A DNA stretch of 64,000 bases from Verticillium longisporum. Taxonomy: Eukaryota; Ascomycota; Sordariomycetes; Glomerellales; Plectosphaerellaceae. The notes below the pieces were generated by a model, which was given only the letters and a program-made list of their open reading frames with translations, had not been told where the DNA came from and did not search any database. The position numbers were made by a program, and so were the translations under genes. Positions 10,473-21,218 of the stretch are shown piece after piece; within the stretch, counting starts at the first letter, position 1; each line of letters begins with the position of its first letter. The stretch lies in assembly GCA_019188255.1 (NCBI GenBank), contig JAETXT010000004.1, positions 5,084,001 through 5,148,000 on the forward strand. Reading direction: 5' to 3'.

Positions 10473-13400
10473 TATGGTTGTTGTCTGCAACGGTGCTCGG
10501 AGTGTTTCTCTTTGCTCGGCGGCACTTGAATTGGGCTCGTGCTTGGGCAGAGTCCTCCGATCGGTTGCTGCTGGCGGTGATGGTTTAACTGCCGAGGAGG
10601 AGAATGGCAGTTTGGACCTTGTCGACGATTGGAGCTTCAATCGCTGGGGGGCGTGGAAAGCATCGGCTCAAAGCCGAGGATACACGGGGTAATGACATCC
10701 CCTAATAACCGGGCGTCCGTCAACGCTGCGTCACAGCCTCCACATAGCGAGCTGCTGCTGTTCTGATTGGGCCTGCTCTTTGGTGAGGGGATGCTGTGCT
10801 GTACGCATAGAAGTGCTGTGAGCACGGTACACAGTGGGGCACGTGAAGATGCTGACTGAGGATGTACAGGGATCGCAACGTCTGAGGCGGGGTACACTCC
10901 GGTCGTTGAAGCTTTGAATGGACAGCACGGGATCCTCGAGATGAGGAGCATAACAACTGAGCTTAACACAAGAAAAAACCTCGAAACACTACAACCATTA
11001 TTCTGGATGATACTTTGCGACGCACTTCATGTTTCATAGAAGAACAGCCGTCAGCAGGGCCTCGAAGGAGGATTGCTCGTCCTGTTTGCGTTTGAAGATG
11101 CTCTACTATCCATAACCTATGAGACAAGGCTTTCTGACTTTGAGCATGGCTTCCGTCTCTGCATGGATATGGTTGAGCGTTTAGTTTGACTTGGTGCGAA
11201 TGTTCCGCGGACCTGCCACCACAGCTGACAATCAGCACAGCCAATTGGTTCACCGCCGGCCCAGTTAGGCTTTGCCAATTTGGGACCAGGGTGGTTGCAA
11301 ACCTGCATGAGACAAAAGATGGGATTTCGAGAATGCCCGAAAAACAAGCTTGGCCACCCAGCCGTTGGGTTCTGTTGAACAGTGTCGAGGTTCTTAGAGT
11401 CCATGGACGATCCTGAACTGCCTGCCAATGAGTGTTTCCTGAGAAGCTCGCCAGCAGAAAGGGTCCGCAATGGCTTTTCAGCCAAACTCCACGCGATGAT
11501 AGTCCGACTTTTAGCGGAGATCTGCCAAAATTTCTCAGTAGCCTGCCTGGACCTAACGGCAAGGGACATCTATCTTGATGAGCTGCGAAGCGTAAATTAG
11601 GCCGGCTCCCTTGCTGTCGTGTTCCACAGCCTCAACCGTGAGCGAGCAGCAAGACCAGGGTGATACCGATCTTACCTGACAGGTTCCGCGTCTGACCTCA
11701 TGTTTAGCAATTGTGCGAGTCCGCATGGGACTGACTCTCGTCGACAGCAAAGACTTGACAATCTCGTGTCCGCCCTCTCTTCCCCTTGCTGATTCTGTGT
11801 CTCTAGTACCTGCAGCGGGGTAGATGCCCCTGGATCCCGCATGGTTTTTTTTGGTTGTGCTGAGCGAGCTCTTTGTCGGTTAGTGCCTGGGTCTGGACCT
11901 GGGCCTGGACCTAAGACCTTTGGGTCGCTCCTGTGGCGGCGGGCCAAACCGATGAGGCTGACGGTCGTAAACCCGCTCAACCCCGTGGGTGGAAATTGGG
12001 GTACCCTTGCCCCTTCCCAGGCTCATGTGGCAGCCAGGCTATCCCGTCCCGTCCATCCATCCACCCATCCCTCACACAGACACTCCTCCATGGGTATGGG
12101 TGCCTTGCTCTTCCCAATCGCTCGGTCAGTGGCTTCACAGCGCCTCCCAAGATTGCGTGCGAGTTGGTGCTACGTTGGCACTGCAAGCGAGCACATGCCA
12201 CACCTCGGATGCGAAGATCCTATTACCGGGATGGCCTTTTCCTGACCTACCTACCTTGGATTGCCTAGCTAGAGGCAGGGTAGAGAAAACCCTACCTGAC
12301 GACCCAGATCTCCCGATCCATCTCTCGGCATCAGCAAACACTGCGAGAGCGACTTACGACACACCGCCGACAGCTGAAGCAACGCATGAAGCCGCCCATG
12401 TACAGCGACGTCTGAGCCCCTCTACCAGATCAGGCATGAGGGTTCGATCCCTGCATTCGGGAGAGCTGAGCCGCGAAACGCCTGCTCGCGTGTTGAGAGA
12501 CTTCAAAAACACACTCAGCCCCATGGATCCCCGCCTCATTCGCATTGTGCAGTGAATCAAAGATGGGCTCACTGATGTCGGACGCCATTTCTTTTCGTGT
12601 GCAACTCATGGCATAGCGGTCCCGCCACATGCTGTGCAGGTTCCTCGTCACTACCTCCTGTCATTGGCCGTATTCTTGTGAGACATCGCTTCAATATCCA
12701 ACACATCATGATCTGATCTTCCGAGGAGCTATCGATAACCCCATCTTCAACATGTGGTTGACGATGGCGGCAGCAGCAACTTGGCAAATCAGGTGCTGCA
12801 GAAACTGGCTGTCTTCGTCTCACCAGGGCCCCTCTGACAGGTCAACGTCGGAGCACTATTGAATGCACCCGGGCCAGCGTTATATCGAGCTCCAGACCGT
12901 CATCGCTCGGACGACGCGCGCGTGGTGTGGAAAAAAGGCACCAGAGGCACAATAGGAACAGCTCGTCGGATTGCCGAGATGAGCATATCGCAAGTGGCGA
13001 GCTGAGTGCTCTGCTCGCTCCACATGCGGTTAGTATCCACCCCAGAGACCAACCCGGCGCTTGGGCATCACTCGCATCTCCTGTCTGGGGGGTGGACGAT
13101 TAGGTCTCTCGTGGCGCTGGACAAGCACATCATGACTACGGTACCGAGGAAGAGCCATCCCCTGATGAGGAGGTGGCTGAGAAAGCTGGCGGCGACCCCT
13201 GGAAATTTCCGAGATGCCCCGGCCGGGATCAGATGTCTAAGTAAGGGACCGCCCCCTTTGCCTGCCAACAGGGGTAACGACAAGAACAAGACGCGATTCG
13301 CTGTGGACCTTAAGCTTATGCTCTTCAAGCTCTGACGTTCTCCCTTTTGAGACTTAGAGCTAAGACTAGCTGCACATGGCAACTTCAATAGCCTCTGCGC

Positions 13401-13795
13401 TTTTCTCTTGGCGGCACTCGATACTGGATACAGGCAGTGCACACATCGTGACCACACACAGCTTGGGACTCTCGTCAACTCGTCCAGACTCCATGCCCTG
13501 GTCACATCTGAGCCCCTGCCAGGCGCTGAAGCCGTCACTTGTGGCGTCTGAGTAGTCATGTCAATCATCTCCACGGATCTAGTGAGCTCCGGACGATGCA
13601 ATCATGGCTGAGGTGTTGTTGTGACTCCACCTTGTTCGGCCATTGCTCTGATGCCCATCGACTGACAGGATTGCTATATAGCTTTGCCGTCGGCACTTCC
13701 ATGGTGGGAGGAGTAGCTCTTGCTCGTTGCGCGATCGCCTAGTCACTCATTACCAGTCACTCGTTTTACAGTTACTTAATTTTCCATCTTTCAAA
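10473..13795. other. Gene-poor intergenic region, 3.3 kb
   Basis: No exon chain, domain or RNA gene could be supported. The longest open frame (199 codons, minus strand, 10963-11562) lacks coding-type codon bias and motifs. Minor features are a short GGGTCTGGACCTGGGCCTGG-like imperfect repeat near 11890 and CCATCCATCCACCC simple sequence near 12052. The distal end is the promoter of the surface-protein gene. Confidence 0.5.
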
Positions 13796-15610
13796 ATGGT
13801 CGCCGCCGGAACCGCGAGGCTTATTGCCTCTTCCATGCTCCTTGGCCTGTCCACCGCCATCGTGGTCACGCCCGGACAACCTGCCGCCGGCCTCGAGTCT
13901 GCTGGTGTCAAGGACAGCCGCTTCACCTTCAGCCAGCACCCCGTCGTCGTCCCGAACCCCGGCGCCATCGGCACCTTCACAGATGGACCCGAAGGTCTCA
14001 CCTCCGGTATCATTATGAGCACCGGTCTCGTCTCCAATGCCGTCGTGGGAAGCACCCCCAACACCAACTTTGGCTTCAACTCGGGACCCCCCATCAGGGG
14101 CTGCGCCGTCGGAAACAGCCAGGAGAATGTCTACTACGGCATGTTCGTCAACGTGCCCCAAGGCGTCACCGCCATCAGGATCAACTACCTGTTCGCCACC
14201 GAGGAGCCGTAAGTCAAATCCCTTGGTGGACAGCCCACAAGGCCAGCGACAGCGCAGACACTAACAAGGACACTACAGCATCACGGGGAACCCCGACTCG
14301 TCCATCATCTACAGGGACACGGTCCCCCAGCCCCAGACCGCCGTCTTGGCCACGTCCGCGCTGCCCAACACCGGTGCCACCTTTGGTCTGTCGTACGCCC
14401 GCGCCGGCGTCATCTCCAGCTACGAGTTCCCCGTCCAGCCCGGGTCCTCCCAGCACCTCGACTTTGTGCTCTGCGACTCGGGTAACGGTGATTTCGACTC
14501 GGTTCTGCTCGTCGATATTGTCGGCCTTCCTCTGGATCCCGTCTTCTTCCCGTCGAGCGCCGCCCCGAGCTCGATCCCCCCCAGCTCGGTGCCTCCCAGC
14601 TCGGTCCCTCCCAGCTCGGTCCCTCCCAGCTCTGTGCCTCCCAGCTCGGCCCCTCCTAGCTCGGTCCCTCCCAGCTCGATCCCCCCCAGCTCCGTTCCCC
14701 CGAGCTCGATTCCTCCCAGCTCCGTCCCGCCTAGCTCGGCTGCCCCCAGCTCTGCTCCTCCCAGCTCGGCTCCTCCCAGCTCGGCTCCTCCCAGCTCGGC
14801 TCCTCCCAGCTCTGCTCCTCCCAGCTCGGCTCCTCCCAGCTCGGCTCCTCCCAGCTCGGCCCCTCCCAGCTCGGCCCCTCCCAGCTCGGCCCCTCCCAGC
14901 TCAGCTCCTCCTAGCTCTGTGCCCAGCTCTGCCCCTCCTAGCTCTTCGACCTGACAAACCCCACCTCGCTTGTGCCCGTTGAGGTCTGCACCACGCTGTA
15001 CTATGATGACTGCCAGTGCTCTACCCAGGTCACCCCCACCGTCCCTCTGGTGACCTACGAGGCTGAGTGCGACAAGTGCGGCGACGATTACGAGAACACC
15101 ATCACTCTCACCATTCCCGGTGACTACGGCTCGACCTACAAGCCTACCCACGACAAGCCTGTGCCCACCTCGACGTCGGTTCACTCCATTGGAAGCGTCA
15201 CCACGTCTGTTGCTGTGTCCTCTCACGTCTCCGTCTCGGAGTCGAGCGAGAGCCACACAACCACCCACGACGTCCCCGTCGTCCCCTCTGCCCCCGCCAG
15301 CGAGGTCCCTCATGTTTCTGAGCCCGCCAGTGAGGTTCCTCCCGTCTCGGAGCCTACCGTCATCCCTTCGCCTTCTGTCCCAGCGGTTCCTTCCGTGCCG
15401 GCGGTTCCTTCTGTCCCAGCGGTCCCCTCTGTCCCCGCAGTTCCTTCCGTCCCAAGCGTCCCCAGCGCGATCCCCAGCAGCGCCCCTCCCGCGCCTGAGG
15501 TGTCCGAGCCGCCCGTTGAAGCCGGTGCCCGGGGATCGCAGCACGACCTGAGGGCCGTTATGACGACCCTCATCCCCGGCGTGGCGGTCCTGTTTTACCT
15601 TCTTGTATAA
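13796..15610 (+). CDS. GPI-type cell-surface protein: choice-of-anchor-L-like domain plus Ser/Pro repeat stalk (frame break)
   Basis: Exon 1 (13796-14208) and exon 2 (from 14279) are joined by a 70-nt intron (GTAAGT, CACTAAC branch, CAG). The N-terminus is a signal peptide ([20 protein letters not shown]). The next ~200 residues show a spaced set of motifs seen in bacterial choice-of-anchor-L domains: [16 protein letters not shown], then [20 protein letters not shown] stalk of about 25 units of PPSS[V/I/A] follows (15-nt units, 14563-14950), then a TGA at 14952 in this frame. The downstream frame continues with [20 protein letters not shown], a second Pro/Val repeat and a hydrophobic tail typical of GPI addition ([17 protein letters not shown]), stopping at 15610. 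One extra base near the end of the stalk would unite them into 581 aa. I infer one gene with a sequencing error or slippage mutation. An adhesin-like role is inference. Confidence 0.7.
14563..14950 (+). repeat. 15-bp coding minisatellite (PPSS[V/I/A] stalk)
   Basis: About 25 imperfect copies of a 15-bp unit of the type CCTCCCAGCTCGGCT encode the Ser/Pro stalk of the surface protein. Upstream copies vary at the fifth residue (V, I or A); downstream copies are nearly uniform (A), suggesting recent local expansion. Such arrays in fungal wall proteins commonly vary in length between strains (family knowledge). Confidence 0.9.
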
Positions 15611-18600
15611 TTGTACACCAGAAGTCACTTACATATAACCCGGGCGAAACCCCTTAATTACGAACGATAACAATTCTCGCCCCATGAAGCTGTTTCTTTG
15701 TGGTTGAATCTCGTCACTGAAAAATGCCTGTGAAGACGTGAAGTCTTCGCATCGATAACCAGATTTTCCGGAACTGTTATTCACATGCGTAACTATGTGA
15801 AGGAGGAATAGTCCACCTGGGCGAGCCAGCATGGAACATAGTTACCGATCCGTGGAGCTCTTCAAATCAGCTAGAAGTGGTCTCAAGGCATATTTGTAGA
15901 TGAACTGGTCCAGGAGATACTAATTGAGACCATGTCGGAGCTGGTGAGAGGCACTTGAGTGGACTGTTTTATCGATTGTTCAGAAAGCATGGAGCGCGGA
16001 GACAGCTCAGGCTTGTCGACCGATGAAGTCTATCGAGATGATACTATAAACGTCCAACACATCGCAAGATGACAGCATCCTCCACTTGTCGCAGCATCTG
16101 AAACGGGGTAGCCAGGCACGAATTTGCCGCGAGGAGTGGTGTATCAAGCTCATTCCCTGCAGCACTTACGTCCAGCAGCGAACGTTGCGGGCCGGGAGCC
16201 AAAGCAGTATCATGAATGACTTGCTGTGGTTGCACCCCAAGTAGAACAACGCTGACAGCATCACTGTCAAAAGCGAGTTGGGAAGTAGAGTAAAGAAGTG
16301 TAGCGACGAGACATGGACTGCCGGATCGTAGGCCAGCGGAGTGGAAACCTCGGTCAACTATTCAAGTTCCTGCAGTACAGAAGACTATTCAAACTCTGAA
16401 TCTTCATGGCTTTGCCGTGGCCTATATATATGCCGTCGCAGCCTTGGTGTACACAGGGCAGCCACCTGAGCCTCCCGCTTAAGAGCTCTTCATAGATACT
16501 TCCCGATATGGGTAATCGTTTTTCGTTCCTGGAAACAGAGTCATCAACACCCCTTGCCCCATATTTCTCTAATACCATGCTTCTGATGCATACTCTTCAC
16601 ACTTGGGTCCACCATTTCTGGTTATCTAGTCTCCCGATAATCTGCTGCGCCCTAGGCCTCCTTAGCCATCTTTGTCGTCCTACACATGGAATGGCCTTTG
16701 ACATTTGATCCACAGATGAATAGTAAATTCATTGACGCTTTCATTCCTTTCCCACCTTATCAAGCTTTTTCATGTTTTTTTATTCGGTGCCGGCTTATTT
16801 CCAATCTCCAAATGCCAATCTGCTGCAAATACAATATTCTGTGGTTTTAGCGCTGTTTTGCTTTCCTCTTCATTCCTTCGTTTCGGAGGAAGTCCTGACT
16901 TGATAATTATCATCAGAGCAGATGGCATTATGCGTGGCAAGGCTCCTCTGCTCGAGTATCGATCCAGTATTGTGCCTTTTATCATCTCTTACCTTGTTCA
17001 GAGGCTTGTGTGTCAATTTCTGGTTTGACATGTTGCTGGTTACTTTATTGATAATAATTAGAAGGATGAAATAGCATACAGGATGCGGTTGCAGAGGCAG
17101 AAAAGAAACCTCTATGCCCGAGTGAAATCCAAATTTGGGAGTCAACATGTCAGGAAGCGCCTGCGGAACCACGGGACAGGGGGCTAGTTCAGGGGCTTGG
17201 GACCACGAGATGCGTATGTAAGGACTGCGGAGGGCCAGAAATCTGATGTATTCGAACCCCCTACCTAACAGTTGACTGCGGATATCGGCTGCGGAAGACC
17301 TCCTCACTCTGCTCACCCACACGCTCTGACAGAACATCTCGCCTTCTAAAACCGTCGAGACCTTGGCGGGAGCTGAAGAGCAACAGGCCTAGCTTGGAAT
17401 CGGCGCTGCCCGATTCAATGGGACCAAGTGAGAGGATGAATGTTTGGGCCATCTTGAAGTTCCTTGAGGCTTGGCATACTTGAGAACGTGTGGCTTTGAG
17501 GCTGGCGCCACAGATGCCGTAATTCCGTATAGAGCCTGCTCCACACAAGGAATCATATCCTCGGAATCATGAACACCAGAAACCGCATACGCTGCCAACT
17601 GTCCGTTCCCATGATTTCAAGCCGGATCTCGAAAAAAATGAACACCAGGCCGAACGACAAGTCGTCAGTTTGTGGTTTGAGACGGCATTCTCCACAGCGG
17701 GCTCACCCGCCGTGTCTGGGCAGCTAATGCACAGCAACACGGCTGACTCGAATGCAAGGCCGCGCCACCTCGGGAAGACCCCATCTGATCTCGCGCGCTT
17801 ATCTGGCCAAAAAAAACACGCCCGCCATGCTTGGTACCCAAGGGACCAGACAATCGTCATCCAGGCAACACGTTTGGGAGTTTCGCATGCTCGCGTGACA
17901 ACGAAGGCCCCATTGCTGCAACCAGACTGTACTGAGGGCATGCAGGGAGGGACCCGTTCTCATGTGCATCGTCGCATGTTCGGCCGTCGTATGCAGGGTA
18001 CTTCGAGGCCTTGGGCAGTTCGGTCGGATGCCAAGCGTGCATCAAGATGTCAGCATTTAGTGCAGCGGTGCTCCACGATGGAGAAATCTGGGGGCCAATA
18101 CGCTCTGGTGAGCCGCTCCAATGCAGGATCCCTGTCCGCGACAACGTTACCTGAAAAGCACCCCCTCTTTCGTCCTCGCGCCCTCGCTCCCTCGCTCCCT
18201 CGCGCTCTCTCGCTCGAACTCTCTAGCGAGGTGGGAAGTGGGAAGTAGGAAGGAATCCTGCCTTGTGATCCTACCGACCATTTTGCGGGGGGCATCGCAC
18301 GATTAACCGATGCATGCACGAACCTTGTGGCCTCGCCAATGGGTGATTTGACCATGACAGTCATTCCAGGGACACAGCGTGTCCAATGGGATAAGCGCGG
18401 CCAAGGGGGGAAAATACAGCTCTGCTCTGTGTTGAGCTCATGTTCGAAAGGTGACCACACGTGAGGAGCACTGAAGCCTTCGACCACGTCTCGGCGCAAC
18501 CCCAGGCCAGCCCCGTTGCCGCCACTGATGCCGGCTCCGACCGGTAAAGGCGTTGCGGCGCTCGCTAAATCGCCGAGGCAGGCTGTTTCTCTTTCAATTA

Positions 18601-19431
18601 CTCCGGGGGGGGCCTGCTGATGGCAAATGACCACAAATTCAGGTTGGTCCCCCCCAACGAGGCCTCTCGTCTTTTGCCCTGCTTCGGCCATGGCCTTTTT
18701 GCCACGACGCCCCGAACGCATCCCTCCCCGTCTGGACAGGCATGTTCGATACTGAAAGGCCCTGTCACGAAGGAGCCGGTCATCCGTCGTGCTGGGCTCG
18801 TGCTCAGCCGCGCCAATCCAGAGGGACGGCGGGAGACGCACGTACTGGAGGCGCCAACCGCTGTGCCACTGACGTGCCTTGCTGACGGGCCAGGTCGCAG
18901 TGCCGACAAGCTCGTCCCGGCCTTGGACGACTCGGGGCAATCTGCCGCGAGGTTGGGCATGCGACGCGCATCTTTGCCTGCTTCTGGGGCGGCTTCGCGT
19001 GGTAAATGCTGGAGAAGGTCGGGGAAGTCGGGGTAATGAGTGGTCGGGGTGGAGCGGTCGATACATAGCGCCACGCCGTTGCTTGGCCGTGACTGGCCCG
19101 GGTATCATCGAAACAGGGCCGCCCTTCTCCCCAGCTCGCCTCATGCCCCAGAGCTAATCTCTCGCTTTCGCCCTGACCCCGGGCCTGCTACCCCCGGGCC
19201 TGCTACCCCCGGGCCTGCTACCCCCGGGCCTGCTACCCCCGGGCCTGCTACCCCCGGACCTACTCTACCCTCTCCAGCGTTCCATCTCGTACTGCGTCTC
19301 ACGGCAAGGTGTGTTACTGTATATATGGAGCCTTGGGCATCACACCCCCCCTTCTCCCTCGACCGCTCTCTCTCCCCCTCCCACTGCAGTCACCTTGTTT
19401 CTCAGTCGGGTACCACTGACAACCGCCCAGC
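15611..19431. other. Gene-poor intergenic region, 3.8 kb
   Basis: I could not support a gene. Around 15.6-17.1 kb the sequence is AT-richer; 17.6-19.1 kb is GC-rich with long open frames on the minus strand (up to 364 codons) that have no recognisable domain and an Arg/Ser/Pro-rich, non-coding-like composition. A CGCTCCCT-type simple repeat lies near 18176-18235. The distal 400 bases, including a 15-bp tandem array, form the promoter of the sugar carrier. Confidence 0.5.
19181..19255. repeat. 15-bp tandem repeat (GGGCCTGCTACCCCC x5)
   Basis: Five perfect, uninterrupted copies of a 15-bp unit end 176 bases before the start codon of the sugar carrier. The copies are identical, which implies recent expansion or homogenisation. 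The position within the proximal promoter or 5' leader makes an effect on expression possible but unproven. Confidence 0.92.
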
Positions 19432-21218
19432 ATGAGTGATCCCGTTGATACCAAGTCGCCTGTGGCCGACAAGCCGCACGAGATCGAGACGGGTGTTGCC
19501 CACAATGACTACGACGAGAAGGTCTCCCGTGACAAGTACAAGTCCGACGCCATCGAGGCCGAGGAGGCGGAATTCAACATGGGTGTCATCGAGGCTGTCC
19601 GCGCCTACCCCATGGCCAGTCTGTGGGCTTTCACCATGTCCTGCACCATTGTACGTTTTCCCTCCGAGAGCCTACGAGCTTCTCCAGCCCCGCCCATCTC
19701 ATGGAACCTCACTAACATGTGCCCCTTCCCCCCCAGATCATGGAGTCCTACTGTGTCTTCCTCATGGGCAGTTTCATCGCCCTGCCCTCCTTCCAGAAGG
19801 AATTCGGCGTCTACATCAACACCAGCAGCGACGGCACCGAGAACTGGGAAATCAGGAGCGCCTGGGCCTCGGCCCTCCAGGCTTCTGGTCCCATCGGCGC
19901 CCTCATCGGCGTCACCCTCGCTGGCCCTCTTACCAACCGCATCGGCTACCGCTGTGCCACCATTGCCGGTCTCATGCTCCTCAACGCCTTCATCTTCGTC
20001 TTTTACTTCGCCAACTCGCTGCCCATCATGCTGCTGTCCCAGCTTCTCGAGGGAATTCCCTGGGGCATCTTCATCGCCAACTCGCCCGCCTACTGCTCCG
20101 AGATTGTGCCCATGAGGCTCCGTGCCCCCTGCACGCAGATGCTTCAGATGTTCTGGGCCATCGGCGCCATCATCGTCGGCGGCACGACCTACGCCTACGC
20201 CGAGGAGTCCCGCGCCATCTCCTACCGGGTCCCCATTGCCCTGCAGTGGATGTTCCCGACGCCCCTCGCCGTCCTCATGTTCCTCGCCCCCGAGTCGCCC
20301 TGGTGGCTCGTCCGCAAGGGCCGCCTCGAGCAGGCCGCCAACGCCGTCTCCCGCCTCGGCCGCAAGTCGGTCGTCACCAACTACCACGACACGGTCGCCA
20401 TGATGCGCCGCACCATCGACCTCGAGAAGACGGACAAGGAGCCCAGCTACCTCGAGCTCTTCAAGGGCGTCGACGCCTACCGCACCGCCATTGTCTGCTG
20501 CGTCTACGCCGCCCAGAACCTGACGGGCAACCTCATCGCCAACCAGGCCGTCTTCTTCTTCCGCCAGGCCGGCATCGGCAACGAGACGGCCTTCGCCCTC
20601 GGCCTCATCACCTCGGCCCTTCAGACCATCTTTGTCATGCTCTCCTGGGTCCTGACCACCTACCTCGGCCGCCGCACCATCTACGTCTGGGGCTCCCTCA
20701 TCAACACGGGCTTCCTCGTCGCCCTCGGCATCGCCGCCTCCTTTGGCCAGAGCACCTCCTCCTCCCTCGCCCAGGCCTCGCTCGGCCTCATCATCTCCGT
20801 CCTCTTCACCCTCGGCCCCGCCCCGGCCTCCTGGGTCATCATTGGCGAGACCTCGGCCATTCGCCTGCGACCCCTGACCACCGGTATCGGTCGCGGCTGC
20901 TACTACCTCGTCAACATTCCCTGCATCTTCCTCGGCAACTGGATGCTGAGCTCCACCGTACGTCCCCTCCCTATACTCCATTTTCTTCCTATCCCCCTCC
21001 CCCCAAATAAATGCTAACACACCCTACAGGGCGCTCACCTCGGCGGCAAGTGCGGCTACGTCTGGGCCGGCACGGGCTTCGCCTGCTTCGCCCTCGCCTT
21101 CTTCTTCCTCCCCGAGATGAAGGACCGCTCGTACCGCGAGATCGACATTCTCTTCAAGCGCAAGGTGCCTGCCCGCAAGTGGAAGCAGACGCCCATCGAC
21201 ATCAACGACGACGAGTAG
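19432..21218 (+). CDS. MFS sugar transporter (alpha-glucoside/maltose permease type)
   Basis: Three exons (19432-19650, 19737-20957, 21030-21218) encode 542 aa. Introns of 86 and 72 nt have GTACGT donors, ACTAACA and GCTAACA branch sites and CAG acceptors. It should be a 12-helix plasma-membrane H+-coupled sugar importer. The N-terminal ~65 residues are hydrophilic and acidic. Transporter motifs: GPIGALIGVTLAGPLTNRIG between early helices, LLSQLLEGIPWGIFIANSPAY, YCSEIVPMRLRAP, and PESPWWLVRKGRLEQA before the central loop. QNLTGNLIANQAVFFFRQAG in helix 7 and YREIDILFKRKVPARK at the cytosolic tail resemble fungal alpha-glucoside permeases. The substrate is inferred from family resemblance only. 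The gene is intact, with strong C-ending codon preference suggesting good expression. Confidence 0.92.

Noticed and set aside
10963..11562. 199-codon minus-strand open frame
   Set aside because: No coding-type third-position bias and no recognisable motif; overlapping frames are equally long.
12438..12462. GGTTCGATCCC, resembling a tRNA B-box
   Set aside because: No A-box at the right distance and no cloverleaf or acceptor stem can be drawn on either strand.
14420..15628. 402-codon minus-strand frame with GGAEL repeats
   Set aside because: Mirror image of the PPSS-coding minisatellite and GPI tail; the plus strand has signal peptide, intron and GPI signals.
18050..19144. 364-codon minus-strand open frame
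   Set aside because: Low-complexity Arg/Gly/Ser/Pro composition, no domain, no splice-consistent neighbours.
19605..21020. 471-codon minus-strand open frame
   Set aside because: Antisense shadow of the sugar carrier; Gly/Glu/Asp-rich composition with no motif.
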